From: Lodderomyces elongisporus
Taxonomy: Eukaryota > Ascomycota > Pichiomycetes > Serinales > Debaryomycetaceae
Direction of reading: 5' to 3'
Assembly: GCF_030384665.1 (NCBI RefSeq)
Contig: NC_083679.1
Span: 186,001-250,000 of the forward strand
Length of the DNA stretch: 64,000 bases
Part shown: one piece after another, positions 44,243-55,307 of the stretch
Layout: each line of letters starts with the position of its first letter
Numbering within the stretch: the first letter of the stretch is position 1
The notes under the pieces: generated by a model
Databases searched by the model: none
What the model was told of the DNA's origin: nothing
Seen by the model: only the letters and a program-made list of their open reading frames with translations
Program-made: the position numbers and the translations under genes

Positions 44243-44578
44243 TCATTTTTTTTCTTCTTCTTCTTCTTCTTCTTCAAACTTGCAAAAAGGGTTTCCTATT
44301 TTTGGTTTTCTTCTTGTAAAATAATATTGTCCAGAATAAGTATCTCGACGCGATTGAAGTAAATCGAAGATAATATTTTTGTACTTAAATATAGGTATTG
44401 TAAATACAATGGTTGACGTGTCTTGATGTATTTCTATTGTAGTGGATTTTGTATGCCTTGTTCTTCCATACAAAGATATTTGACATGTATTTGCATAAGC
44501 GAGGAGGACAGTAAAGATGAGGGGCTGTAGCGAGTCAATGTTTTCGTGTGACCGGTAGTTACTTCTAGGTATGCACAT
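44243..44578 (-). CDS. Possible small protein, 111 residues (weak)
   Basis: An ATG-started frame in the desert reads MCIPRSNYRSHENIDSLQPL at its start and contains FDLLQSRRDTYSGQYYFTRRK followed by a poly-E tail encoded by a TTC repeat. Composition is balanced before the repeat and unlike the surrounding AT-rich low-complexity frames. No family recognised, no splice signals, no context. It may be chance. Confidence 0.22.
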   Translation of the reverse strand: MCIPRSNYRSHENIDSLQPLIFTVLLAYANTCQISLYGRTRHTKSTTIEIHQDTSTIVFTIPIFKYKNIIFDLLQSRRDTYSGQYYFTRRKPKIGNPFCKFEEEEEEEEKK

Positions 44579-45007
44579 ATATGTATATATCAGTAGGGTG
44601 ACACTGGTATGCTATGATGTCATTGGCGTACCTTTAGATTGCATCCAGCTCCTTTTTTTTTAGTTCCAAAGACTATTACATGGATGCTCAATCCACGAGA
44701 TGATTCAAAATATCAAAAGATAGATATAAAAAAAAAACATAATTATTCTTGTGTGTGTGTGTTTGTGGTGTTCAAGATGTTGAAACAGGGACAAAAGCTG
44801 TACCAAAGCTTTGTCAAGTATTTGCCATGGCGTTGTCAACACAGAAACAAAAAAAAAAAAAGAAAAAGAGAAAAAAAAGAAAAAAAATGAAGATAAACAA
44901 GCACAAAATGATTTGACTCCTACAAGGCTTGTTAGTCCAAGCTAATAATATTGGCATTCTAGTTCGATGCTAGAGTTGTGATGATATTTTGTAAGAAATG
45001 AAATAAG

Positions 45008-45032
45008 ATAAAATAAAATAAAATAAAATAAG
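45008..45032. repeat. AAAAT/TAAAA pentamer repeat
   Basis: Five tandem ATAAA-type pentamers in the desert. Confidence 0.85.
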
Positions 45033-45447
45033 GAAGAAACAAAACAATCAAGAATTGTTTGAGATGTATACAACATGAAGATATGAACATCAATACACTC
45101 TATTCTACTCTTAGTTTAAAGCTTTTGATGTCAACCTGGAGGCGCAAAAACATAAAGGGAATTAAGAAAAGAAAAGAAACGGGAAACAAACATGTGAACT
45201 AAGGAGAAGCACAGAGTAAGAGAGAAAGAGAGAAAAAGGTTAATGTTTTTCACGAGACTCTATACTACCTTCGTCTTCCTCTTCCTTGACCCTTCCTCTC
45301 TGTAATTCATACTACTTATTTTTTCCCTCTTCTCCATATTCTTACTCATTTATTGTATTCACCAGTATTTTTTGTTGTCCTTCTTTCTTAGCTAATACTT
45401 GCGGCTGGATTAGAATAAGAATTTATTGCACAGATGCATGAATGTAC

Positions 45448-45462
45448 ACCGAGTTTCAAGTG
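45448..45462 (+). repeat. Dispersed 15-mer ACCGAGTTTCAAGTG, copy 1
   Basis: Exact match to the word at 46728-46742, 1280 bases away; flanks differ. About 3.7 kb upstream of the homeobox ATG. Confidence 0.9.
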
Positions 45463-45871
45463 CTCTAGAGATGTTGATACTAAACACATAGAGACACGCT
45501 AATACAAACTTACAAACACATAAATACTTTATGTGGTAATACATGCTGAACACAATGTTTGTATGGTAAACTCACAAAATGGCGAAGCCTGGAGCATTGC
45601 TATTTTAATAACCAAATTTTCAATTTCAATCCATTGTTGTTGTTGTTGTTGTTGTTGTTCTTGGCTATAGGGAAAATGCATACAAAATGAAATACAAACA
45701 TTGATACACTTCATAATTTATTATTATTATTCCTATTATTATTCCTATTATTTTCTAGTTCTTCCTCTTTCTTCTATGGCTTCTTTTCGCTTAAGATTAT
45801 GCTGACTTCTTACACTCACAACAGTTTTCTTCTGCTGTTGACAAGTCTAGCGTCAAGCTGCATCATATTTT

Positions 45872-45909
45872 TGTATATTTTTGTATATTTTTGTACATTT
45901 TTGTATATA
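45872..45909 (+). repeat. Four UGUA elements at exact 10-base spacing (PUF-site-like)
   Basis: TGTATATT, TGTATATT, TGTACATT and TGTATATA occur at 45872, 45882, 45892 and 45902, separated by TT. In RNA these match the UGUANAU core of PUF-protein sites. They would act only if the plus strand is transcribed here. Confidence 0.6.
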
Positions 45910-46727
45910 TTCTTTTTAGTGATCAAATCACGGGGAACGATAAACAACTGATAAAATTCAAACTAGCCAAAAATAAAATAAAAATACATATACAAATATA
46001 TATTTGTAAAAAAGTAGTGTGGAAAAAAAAAATTAAAGTAAAAACGGCAGAGGCGAGGCGAGGTGAGGTGAGGCGAGGCGGGGGAAGGGGGTGGATGGCG
46101 TAGGCTAATTGTGAAACTCTCAAGATGTGTTGGCTTAGCAACTCTTATCACAAGAGAGAGATTATCTTATGGTATACACTCTCTCGCCTTCTCTTTTTTT
46201 TTTCATTTGTCTTTTTATTTGCCTTTTCTTTTATCTTTAACTGTTTGTTTATAGTGGTAAAGCTGATTTGGTATGGCAAATTTATCAAGTGATGGAATAA
46301 CAAAGCAATACTAGTGTTCTGTTCTCCTTTATTGAGAGTACAGAGAAAATACTATTGTGGGACTGAATTTTGAATGTTATATGTTATATATATAATATAT
46401 ATATTATATTGTATTATATATTTTTTCTTTCAGTATTGATATTTCAACGTCCCAGATTTCAGCCGTCATGGAGAATCTTGAGCTAAACACAGATTTGTTC
46501 ACTTGCATCGTGGGGAGCAAGATCATTAGATAAATAATAATAATAATTATAATAATAAAATAATTTATAAAAGAGGCAAACAAGGAATAGAGGCAAACAC
46601 ACTACACACTACACACTACTTACTAAACACTACACACACAAATTTATCACAACAACGGCGTTATGTGTAGTGCCTTTGCTGCATAAACTTTCACACTTGA
46701 ATAGTCGATATATGCTTAGTGGCTGAT

Positions 46728-46742
46728 ACCGAGTTTCAAGTG
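46728..46742 (+). repeat. Dispersed 15-mer ACCGAGTTTCAAGTG, copy 2
   Basis: Exact second copy of the word at 45448-45462, same orientation, 2.5 kb upstream of the homeobox ATG. Confidence 0.9.
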
Positions 46743-48010
46743 GAGAGAATTGTTTGGATAACAGAACTATCGGAGATTAGATTTATCAAGCAACCAACCA
46801 ACCAACACCCAACCAACACACACTCTTTATTTCTGTATATTTCTTCAATATTCTCCAACCTTCCACTCTTCATTTGCTTTTGAAGTAATATTTTAATTGG
46901 TGTTTGTCTTTTTCACACACACACACACACACAGAGACACCATATACAGTCACAACACCAACACCAACACTAATCTCTCTTGCAACTCATTCTAGCTGTA
47001 TGACTTTAATCGCAGCTAAGAAAAATTGTTATTACGCAAGAGATATAAATACTCAAAGACAATCTTTGATACTTCTCCTCTATAGTTCTTTTTCTGTATT
47101 TTATATTTATTTATATTTACAATATTATTTTCTTGTCAGTCACAATCTAAAAAACATGAACACAAAAAATATAAAAATAAAACCTAAATACATAAACAGA
47201 ATATAAAAAGGATTCTTCGTATCTGCAATTAGGCCTAATGCTAAATGACTATCTAAGATGGTAGCTTTGGTTATGATATTGATAATATTTTTGAGAAAAC
47301 AAAAAAAGTGTCTGCATTTTGGCACAAGATAGAGTTCTGCGTTTACCACAACACACATATTCCAAGAAATTTACGAAACATACACAAAGCAGAGACTGAA
47401 AAAAGACATTTAGATATATAATAATCAGTGTCTGATTTTAGACTCCACAATAAAATCCCATGGTAGGAATCTATCAAGAGACAAAAGTACTAGTCTGAAG
47501 ACGTACTCAAACAAAGAGATGAAGATGAAGATGATGGGGAACAAGAACTGGGACAGTAACAGGAACAGGAACAGGAACAGGACCCAGTACATCAAAGCCC
47601 TTATAAGAACCAGTAGGTGCTTGGTGAGTATTGGTGATCAAGGCGTGCTAAAACCATTTGACTCTCTTCTGTTTTCTCTTTGTCTTGTATTAAGAATTCT
47701 GTTATTCTTTTCCATTGATTATTATAATTATCGTCACCATCACAATTTGTTTTTACCAAGATCTTGATTTTGTCACCTTGAGCTTACATCATAAACATTT
47801 ACCTCTCAATTTTTGATTACTTCCCCTTTCTTTGTTTTCTTCCCTCTTCTCTTCCGTACTCTTTTATTCTCGTTTGTCCTAATTTTCTTCGTGCTTTTGT
47901 CTTTTAAATAGCCAACTGCAACTGTGCTCATTCATATATAAATATAAAAAATGTATGTTGAGATGTGTATACTCAACTGCGATTAAGTGAATAAATGACC
48001 TATGAATGGG

Positions 48011-48082
48011 TCTCTCTCTCTCTCTCTCTTTATCTCTCTCTTTATCTCTCTCTTTATCTCTCTCTTTATCTCTCTCTCTTTA
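48011..48082. repeat. 12-bp minisatellite, TTTATCTCTCTC
   Basis: CT repeat leading into about four tandem 12-base TTTATCTCTCTC units; pure pyrimidine except for one A per unit. Confidence 0.9.
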
Positions 48083-48185
48083 GTCTACGTTTATGTGTTG
48101 CTTGTAGAAAAAAAAATAATAGCCTCATTAGTAATATTTGTCTGCAATCAAATGGACAAGCAATTGGCAGCACCCTAAGCGGACA

Positions 48186-48251
48186 CAGTCACAGTCACAG
48201 TCACTGTCAGAGATGCAGTTGCAAATGCAGATGCAATTGCAGATGCAGACA
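48186..48251. repeat. CACAGT and GCAGATGCAA hexamer-type repeats
   Basis: ACAGTC units followed by degenerate GCAGATGCAATT units, about 65 bases in all, in the desert upstream of the homeobox gene. Confidence 0.8.
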
Positions 48252-49210
48252 TTTTGCTTTTTGTCCCTCCTTTGTTTTTCTTTTTTTTTTTGCGCCTTGT
48301 TTTCTTTATTGTCTGATGTCGAGCAGAAAATGTCTGATCTTATATAATAATGATTTAAACTTTTTTTTTCTTCCTTCTCTATTTAAATCAATTATATTAT
48401 TTTATCTTCACTTTCTTAATGCCGCCACTTACGTAAGCTATGTGTAAGATTAAAGAACTCCCATTAAAAAAAAAAAGAAAAAAAAATCTTTTTTTTATTT
48501 TCATCTCTTTTTTTAACTCTATATTTTTCTTTTATTATTTAAAATTCTATTATATCTTTAAATCTTTTATTTTTTATCTTTTATTTCCATTTTTATTTTT
48601 TTATTTTTTTATTTTTGCAGATGTGCGTGAGGAGGGACAATTGCGTACCAAGTCCTACATGCCAATGGTCACTAACTAAGCACACACACACAAACACAGA
48701 GACACAGAGAGACAGAGACAAAAGACAAGAAACAAGAAACAAGAAACACCAGATTCAGCCCTCGTAGTCCCCTATAAGTCCCTCTCCAACGCCGTCTTGA
48801 CTCTACTCAGTACTACCTATTGACTTGCATGCATGTACACCTTTTCCTTTCCTTTTCTTTCTTTTTCTTTTTTTTTTTTAATTTTTAATCTTTAATTATT
48901 TTTTTTTACTTCTTCCTCTTTTTGGGGGTTTTAGTACTACTCTATGGGAACCCAAGTTTCAAAACATTATAAATATACCAACAGATCCCATTTCTAGTTT
49001 ACTGCAAATTCACATTTACTACATCTCATTTATACCTTTTAATCTTTTTCTTTCAACCAACCCTTTTTACTATTTTAACTTCATCAATTGATTTAAAATA
49101 CATTTGCAATATTTGCTATATACATATATACATTAATCTATCACTTCATCAATTAAGTGAAACAATTGCACCTAAAACTTAAACATACTGCAACTAACAA
49201 TAATCTAATA

Positions 49211-50287
49211 ATGCAACTAGCTGAAATAATGAATAGCTCCACAACAACATCTTCATCAACGTTACCCTCAATATCCACACTTGCAAGCACAACAAACGCT
49301 TACCAATCACCTCGCACACCATTCTCAACTACAAGCACAAATACATTTGCAAACACAAACATGGCTATATCGACACCACCCACCCAGCAGATGCAGCAAC
49401 TGCAGTTGCAACTGCAGCAGCATCTGCTGTTACTGCAGAGACCACTGTTGCCTCCATTGGTCAAAAGAATAAGCTTACCACCAATCAGTGATATCTTGAG
49501 CTCCTCAAGCTCCAATGCCAACTCCCCATCAGCCACCACTACTGCATCTGGCCCTACCCAAACCACATTTGCACAACATATGCTTCCACCAGTATCCCAA
49601 TTATCCTCACAAACATACAATTACTACACAACTACCAATGACCGCATGCGCAAACTAAACAAGTCACCAGTAATTGCACATTCCACGTCTGCAACTTCAA
49701 TACCAACAAGCATGTCTCCAGCATCCAACTCGTATCTGTCACACCAATACCAACAATATGCACCTTCTCCTCAGCAACAACAACAACAGCAACAGCAACA
49801 GCAATCTCATATTCAAACAAGTGTACAGGTACACTTATCGCATCCCAGTCTTGCAAGAGCACAATCGTTTCCACAACAAAGTACACCAGCTTCCTCATGC
49901 TCATCATCTCCAAGCTCTCTTTCATCACCACAACAGCAACAGCAACAACAACAACAGACCAACCACCAGTATTCCCATCACTCATACTCACATTCTCACC
50001 TTGCTCCAGCAAACTATTATACCGGCTCTCAAACCCCGCAACTGGGCCTTTCTCCACAGCAATACTCCAAAAGAAAGACTAGAAACAATCTTCCAAAGGA
50101 GATAACATATGTCCTTTTGCGTTGGCTCAATGACCACTTGAACCATCCATACCCAAACTCATTTGAGAAGAACCAGTTGATGCTCACGACGGGGTTGAAT
50201 CAACAACAATTGAGCAATTGGTTTATCAATGCCAGAAGAAGAAAGATTAAGCTGTTGAAGGAACAAAAAAGAATGAGTTTGATTTGA
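49211..50287 (+). CDS. CUP9: TALE homeobox transcription factor, CUP9/TOS8-like
   Basis: 358 residues from the first ATG at 49211; an apparent longer frame starts at GTG 49157 and is not used. The N-terminal 280 residues are S/T/Q-rich with several poly-Q runs. The homeodomain lies at about 287-347. It has KRKTRNNLPK, then the three-residue loop extension typical of TALE proteins (DHLNHPYPNS), then recognition helix LSNWFINARRRK (334-345). In S. cerevisiae Cup9 represses PTR2 and binds TGACA-type sites; TOS8 is its paralogue. Candida has a CUP9 gene. The orthologue call between CUP9 and TOS8 is not certain. Deserts of 6.2 kb upstream and 11 kb downstream are unusual for yeast and suggest complex regulation. 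Confidence 0.85.
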   Translation: MQLAEIMNSSTTTSSSTLPSISTLASTTNAYQSPRTPFSTTSTNTFANTNMAISTPPTQQMQQLQLQLQQHLLLLQRPLLPPLVKRISLPPISDILSSSSSNANSPSATTTASGPTQTTFAQHMLPPVSQLSSQTYNYYTTTNDRMRKLNKSPVIAHSTSATSIPTSMSPASNSYLSHQYQQYAPSPQQQQQQQQQQQSHIQTSVQVHLSHPSLARAQSFPQQSTPASSCSSSPSSLSSPQQQQQQQQQTNHQYSHHSYSHSHLAPANYYTGSQTPQLGLSPQQYSKRKTRNNLPKEITYVLLRWLNDHLNHPYPNSFEKNQLMLTTGLNQQQLSNWFINARRRKIKLLKEQKRMSLI

Positions 50288-51335
50288 AAGACGCAAGAAA
50301 AGGAACAATGAAGAAAAGAATCATTTTATCTTAAATTCAACTAAACTAAACTAAACTAAAGAAAGAAACAAGAAATTGAAAAAATATAAATATCAAAAAA
50401 AAATAACAAAAAGAAAAACTTACAAATTTTACTAAAAAGGATTAAAGGAAAAAAAAGGGGTGAAGCAATATTGCGGAGCAGGAGGTGTACCAAGGGTGCA
50501 AGTTTTCGGGAAATACATAAACAAGCAAACGAGTTGGTTTGATATATCAATAACCGTTTGTAGTACTTGCGATTGAATTTTCGATTGGGTTGATGTTCAG
50601 TGTGGAAGTGAGTGTTGGTGGCAGAGACCAAGGAGAAAAGGAGACGGTATAATGTAATCTCCAATCAAGGTATTTACCCCGACCATCTGGGAATGGTATT
50701 TGCTGAATAAGTGTCCCTGCTTATTGAGTAGGCTCTTACACATATAAGTACGGAAACTTTGACTATTATAAGCAAAAATGTCAAATTTCAATTTACATTT
50801 TTTACGCCAAGAAAGCTGGCACTGGTTGCTTGTGCTTTCATAATGGTTGAAAGATGAGCTTCATTTTTTTTCTTTCTTCCTTCTTTTCAATTCACTTTAT
50901 TGAACGATATCTTTTACTAAATATACTTAGTATAAGCGAATGAGTCGAGTTGAGTATAAGTTTATATATATATATTTATATTTCTTTTGTTCTTTTAATC
51001 AAAAATAAAAACACTATAGTCTCTTTCTTTTAAGGGGAGACGACTCTATTTGTTTTTAAAAAATTATTTCAACGCAACTTATCATAATCTTTTAAATTCT
51101 CTTGGGTATGCTTTTCAAAACCCATTTTTTTATTCGTCTTGACCACTTTCCTATGCACAATTTTTTTTCCCATTAGTTTCCACAAATTATTAGTTTAAAA
51201 AGAGAATGGAGAATACTGAGGAAAAGGTTGTGGAAGCAAAAAAAAAGAAGGAAAAAATTACTACAAAATGACACAGACATTGCAGTAGTTAAAGGGAATA
51301 ATAGACAAGGCAAAATGTCCAAAAGCAGGAACCAC

Positions 51336-51430
51336 ATATAGAAGTGAATAAATATATAAATATATAGACAATAAAATAAGTATATAAATAAATATATAAA
51401 ATAAGTATATAAATAAATATATAAAAAATT
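51336..51430. repeat. AT-rich tandem repeat, ATATATAAATAAG type
   Basis: Imperfect tandem copies of [29 protein letters not shown] words across about 95 bases, repeat unit about 24 bases in two nearly exact copies. Confidence 0.8.
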
Positions 51431-52294
51431 ATAGTGATACGAATAATAGAAATACAATTTTTATATATTGGAGGTATCCTAGAGTGGGGGATCCATCTGG
51501 TAAATACAATAAAAAAAAATTCTATATTATAGGTAATGGAGTTTTTATACAAGCCCAAAAAATATTTATGATGTTCAAGAAGTATCAGTTTGCCAGTACT
51601 TACTAACATGGCCACAGCTTCTTGCGATATCTGAGGTATGTTGCCAATGCCCTTTCTTCTTGTTAGTGTATTTATTCAGGGGGTTTTCCTGTATTTGATG
51701 ATGATGATGATGATGAAGAAGTTGTTGTTGTTATTGTTGTTGCTGTTTTCTTGGGTTTATTTTGCTAGAGCATAGATTATCCACAGGGCAAATAACTCCT
51801 ATTTCCATCCTAGATCCCCCAAATTTAAATCAATTCAGTTCTCAATCTTGGCTTAAATTCCATGTTGTTGTTTCTTTTTCAATTTAATTTAATTGTTATC
51901 TTATTTTATCTTATTTTATTTCATTTTACTGTTTTAATCCGAAAATGTCTCATCGGATCGATTAATGAAAACATTTTCATAAAGCCCTTTATTATTACAT
52001 GACATGTCAAAGCCCGATTGACGCTGTCATTATATAGTATTCTTACTTTTCTCTAATTGGTTTACTTTGTTCCGTATAAATAACCACCCTTTGAAAGAGA
52101 GAAAAACGGTACAAGAAAGTAAAGAAACACCATTTAATGTTGTTCTTCAGAAGAACAACATTTTATTGCTTGGTTCGTCCTCTTCCACCTTTTCCTATTT
52201 CCCTATTTTCCTATTTTCCCATTTTTCATTTACGAACTTTTTCAACCTTGCTTTAGTTTTGTAACCCATATTGGTGAAACGGAAAAAAGCTAAA

Positions 52295-52299
52295 ATATA
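52295..52299. mobile_element. Left target-site duplication of the solo LTR (ATATA)
   Basis: ATATA directly before the TGTCAC end, equal to the 5 bases after the CGACA end (52754-52758). Confidence 0.75.
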
Positions 52300-52753
52300 T
52301 GTCACAGTGCGACACACACTGGACGCTCTGTGCCCTCGTTTCCGCTAAGTGAATATTTGGAAAATATTGCACGACATAGGAAACTTGAAACTTCAAACAA
52401 GATGAGTTTATATAAATAGGAACGAGAAGTGGTAAAATTAACTTATCACTATTATATAGAAATATCGGTTAAATACAGAATTTATACGGTCAACTACATT
52501 GAACACAAATCACTAGGTGAACGTGCAGAGTGTATACTCTCACGGTTCTCCTTACTAGTGACTTTGTATGAGACAATTTACTCTCTTAACTTATGAGCAT
52601 TGAGACCTTTATAGGTGCGATCATTGACAATTACACTTAGTTGGAATATAGCCTATCAAGTCACGAACTCAAACCGCTGGTATCGGCGAGCTACCAGCTC
52701 AAACCGATGCTCAGCAGTCGTACACTTGTCACTTGTGACAGTGCTATGCGACA
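52300..52753 (+). mobile_element. Solo LTR of a retrotransposon (454 bases)
   Basis: The element begins TGTCACAGTGCGACAC and ends GTGACAGTGCTATGCGACA, so it has the TG...CA boundaries of LTRs with short imperfect inverted ends (TGTC/GACA). It is flanked on both sides by the exact 5-base duplication ATATA, the size made by Ty1/copia and Ty3/gypsy integrases. Its base composition differs from the surrounding AT-rich desert. It contains TATATAAATA at 52409-52418, a plausible LTR promoter that sets the plus orientation. There is no internal retrotransposon coding sequence, so this is probably the product of LTR-LTR recombination. The family is not recognised. Confidence 0.72.
52409..52418 (+). 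promoter_or_regulatory. TATA box inside the solo LTR
   Basis: TATATAAATA, about 110 bases from the 5' end of the LTR, where the U3/R promoter is expected. Confidence 0.5.
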
Positions 52754-52758
52754 ATATA
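52754..52758. mobile_element. Right target-site duplication of the solo LTR (ATATA)
   Basis: ATATA directly after the CA end; matches 52295-52299. Confidence 0.75.
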
Positions 52759-52898
52759 CTAATATTATGAATGCTTCACCAAAAGTTTTGACAGCAACGT
52801 TTTTGACACAAGTAGAGTGTCGCACAAAAATAATTAATGCACACTTGAAAAGGGTGAAAGGCGAAGTGAGAAGAAAGAACAAAAAATAAAAATAAAAA

Positions 52899-52970
52899 AT
52901 GAAAAAAAAAATGAAAAAAAAAATGAAAAAAAAAATGAAAAAAAAAATGAAAAAAAAAATGAAAAAAAAA
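52899..52970. repeat. 12-bp minisatellite, ATGAAAAAAAAA x6
   Basis: Six exact tandem copies of a 12-base unit; the plus strand would read MKKK repeated. About 145 bases beyond the solo LTR. Confidence 0.95.
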
Positions 52971-54573
52971 AGTTTCGAACAATCGTACCTGATTTCTCAA
53001 CTCCTCCTATTTCCAGCGATACCGGCTTGGAGGCGAAATCAGAAAAAAAAAAAGATAAAAAAAAAGATAAAAAAAAAAGGAAAACAAAAAGGAAAAGGTA
53101 AAGGAGAAGACAAAGGAGAATAATAGAAGGAACACATATTATGACTCAATGAAAAACACAGGAAGGGAAGAATGAAATTAGCACAAAAGAGTGGAAGAAG
53201 AACACACTGTGAGAGGTATCAGAATGAAATTGAGTACCCAAAAGAAAGAAAGAAAGAAAAAAAAATTTCTTGGTATCCTATGGTAAACTGTGGAGGAAAC
53301 ACATAAAAATTGTGTCCAGAAACCAAAGCAAACCAAAGCAAGCAAAACGAAATCAAAAAGAAGTAGTAAAAAAAGAAAACATACCATACTGAGATAAAGA
53401 GTGTGTGTCAAAAGTGAAAACGAAGTCGAAAAGAAAATAAATTTGCTCATCACAAAAGATAAGAGATTCCAGAGAAGAAGAAAACAAAAAAAATAGAAAG
53501 AGAGTTGGTGGTAAGTACATATACCAACTATTGAGCCAGTCGATGGAATGGCGATTCTCCATATCAAGCGCTTAAATCGTATTGATATATATATATGTAT
53601 ATAATGTGTATTGTATGATGATTTCTGAAACTGTGATTCCGTGATTTCTGGTCAAAGCAAAAAAAAATTAAATAAAAAAATTAAACAAAAAAATACAATA
53701 ATAATTTTTCTTTTCCTTCTCTCTTTGACAGGACGAATTTTGACAGAGAAACGGAAAAGAAAAAAATAAAAAATAAATAATTAATTATTATTATTTTTTT
53801 TTCTTTTAACCTACTTCATTTTGACAGATTAGTTGATTATGTAAGCGAATATGTATAGAAGCCAAAAATTGACAAGAGCCATTTGAAGATGCCAACGAGT
53901 CTTTTGTGGTTTGGTGAGCTTGATGCAGTCATCAGTGCTGATGACGAACAACACTGGGTTGTTTTTCTTGTTTTGGAGAAGTCAGAGGGGGAGGGGGCTA
54001 AAGGGGGAGAAAAAAGGAGAAGAGACGAGAGGACAAGAAAGGACAAGAGAGGACAAGAGGGAAAAGGATATGAGACGAGATGGGTTAAGTGGCTTATTTG
54101 AATAACCACTTGCTTCACTCCTCACATCCATCCCATTAATGTGTTCTGGTAATTCTATAAAAGTTGTTTTAGTAACAAACAAAGTGTTTTTTCTTTTATC
54201 TTATTTTATTTATTTTTTTGAATTCTATTTTTCTTGTCACTTTGTTACTATGTCGCATTTGATGGTATATCCTTGCATTAATTAATTAGAGACACTGAAA
54301 TGATGATTTCGTGGGGATTTTTTCCCCCTCTTTAACAGGTAATTGTAATTTGCTCATAATTAAGGAGAGTAATAAGACTATATAGTGTTCGATAACAGTT
54401 TGAACTACAACATTAAAAACAACAACAGTGGTAGATTGGAAGGAACAACAACAAAAAAAAACCGAATGGTGGGGGGAGGGAGGGATAAGTATAAAGGAAT
54501 CATAGGTTTCCGGTATACTGTGGCTCGGCCGAGATTCCGACCCGGTTCAAATCATATAAACTTTGATTTTAGT

Positions 54574-54600
54574 GGAGTGAGTGAGTGAGTGAGTGAGTGA
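54574..54600. repeat. GAGT tetranucleotide repeat
   Basis: About six GAGT units, in the middle of the desert. Confidence 0.9.
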
Positions 54601-55146
54601 GAGGGGGGGCGGAGTGTGAGGCGATAGAGGAGACACCGGAATTTGAAGGTGTACGTGTTGGCAATAGCTCTTACTCAGTTTGAGGTTGAGGTCATCCAAT
54701 GCGGTTTTGCAAAAAAAAAGAATAGATAGAAAGAAAGAAAGAATAGGAATGAATAATAGATTTTAAACAAACAATAGAACGGAGACGGAATATGGGAATC
54801 AGGTGGTAATACGGCAATACGGGGATGGTTGTTTTTCTTTTTGGGTGGCAATAAGTTCATCTGAATTAAGCTTTCCATATAAGGTTTGTTTGTTTGATAG
54901 TTTGTTTGTTTTTTTAAGTGGTGTGGAGAGTATTATAGATGAAAAAAGCAATACTAGAATCAGAGAAAAAGGAGGAGGTACAGAAGAGGCTGTGTCAATT
55001 TCCAATACTGACCATATGCTTTGGTAGATGAGTACACATACAGACACACACACACAGAGAGACATGTACGTTTCAATGGTTAATCTTTAAAGTTTGACTA
55101 ACCGCACTCCTATTTTGGTGCTGTCATTTGGCAGATACTAGTTGTC

Positions 55147-55181
55147 AATTGTTAATTGTTAATTGTTAATTGTTAATTGTT
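55147..55181. repeat. 7-bp tandem repeat, AATTGTT x5
   Basis: Five exact copies of AATTGTT. Confidence 0.95.
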
Positions 55182-55280
55182 TTGTTGGTATCTGAAATTG
55201 GGCTTTGATAAAAGTATACTAAACAATTGCCCCGGTTGGTTTGCCGAAACTGGGCTTAACACTTTTCATGACAAGCCATC

Positions 55281-55307
55281 TTTTGTTGTTGTTGTTGTTG
55301 TTGTTGT
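55281..55307. repeat. TTG trinucleotide repeat
   Basis: About nine TTG units. Confidence 0.9.

Larger units (their letters stand above)
43055..49210. other. 6.2 kb gene desert upstream of the homeobox gene
   Basis: No convincing gene. Simple repeats and minisatellites (43717, 44145, 45010, 45872, 48011, 48186) are listed separately. It also holds a 15-mer repeated at 45448 and 46728, two AGTGTCTG words (47307, 47427), and a 111-codon minus-strand frame (44243-44578) of doubtful status. A T-rich leader precedes the homeobox ATG. Likely a large promoter and/or noncoding transcripts; inference. Confidence 0.75.

Noticed and set aside
49157..49210. GTG-initiated extension of the homeobox protein
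   Set aside because: GTG is not a normal yeast start; the first in-frame ATG is 49211.
54528..54560. tRNA-like GGTTCAAATC (B-box) sequence
   Set aside because: No matching acceptor stem, no paired T stem and no upstream A box at the right distance.
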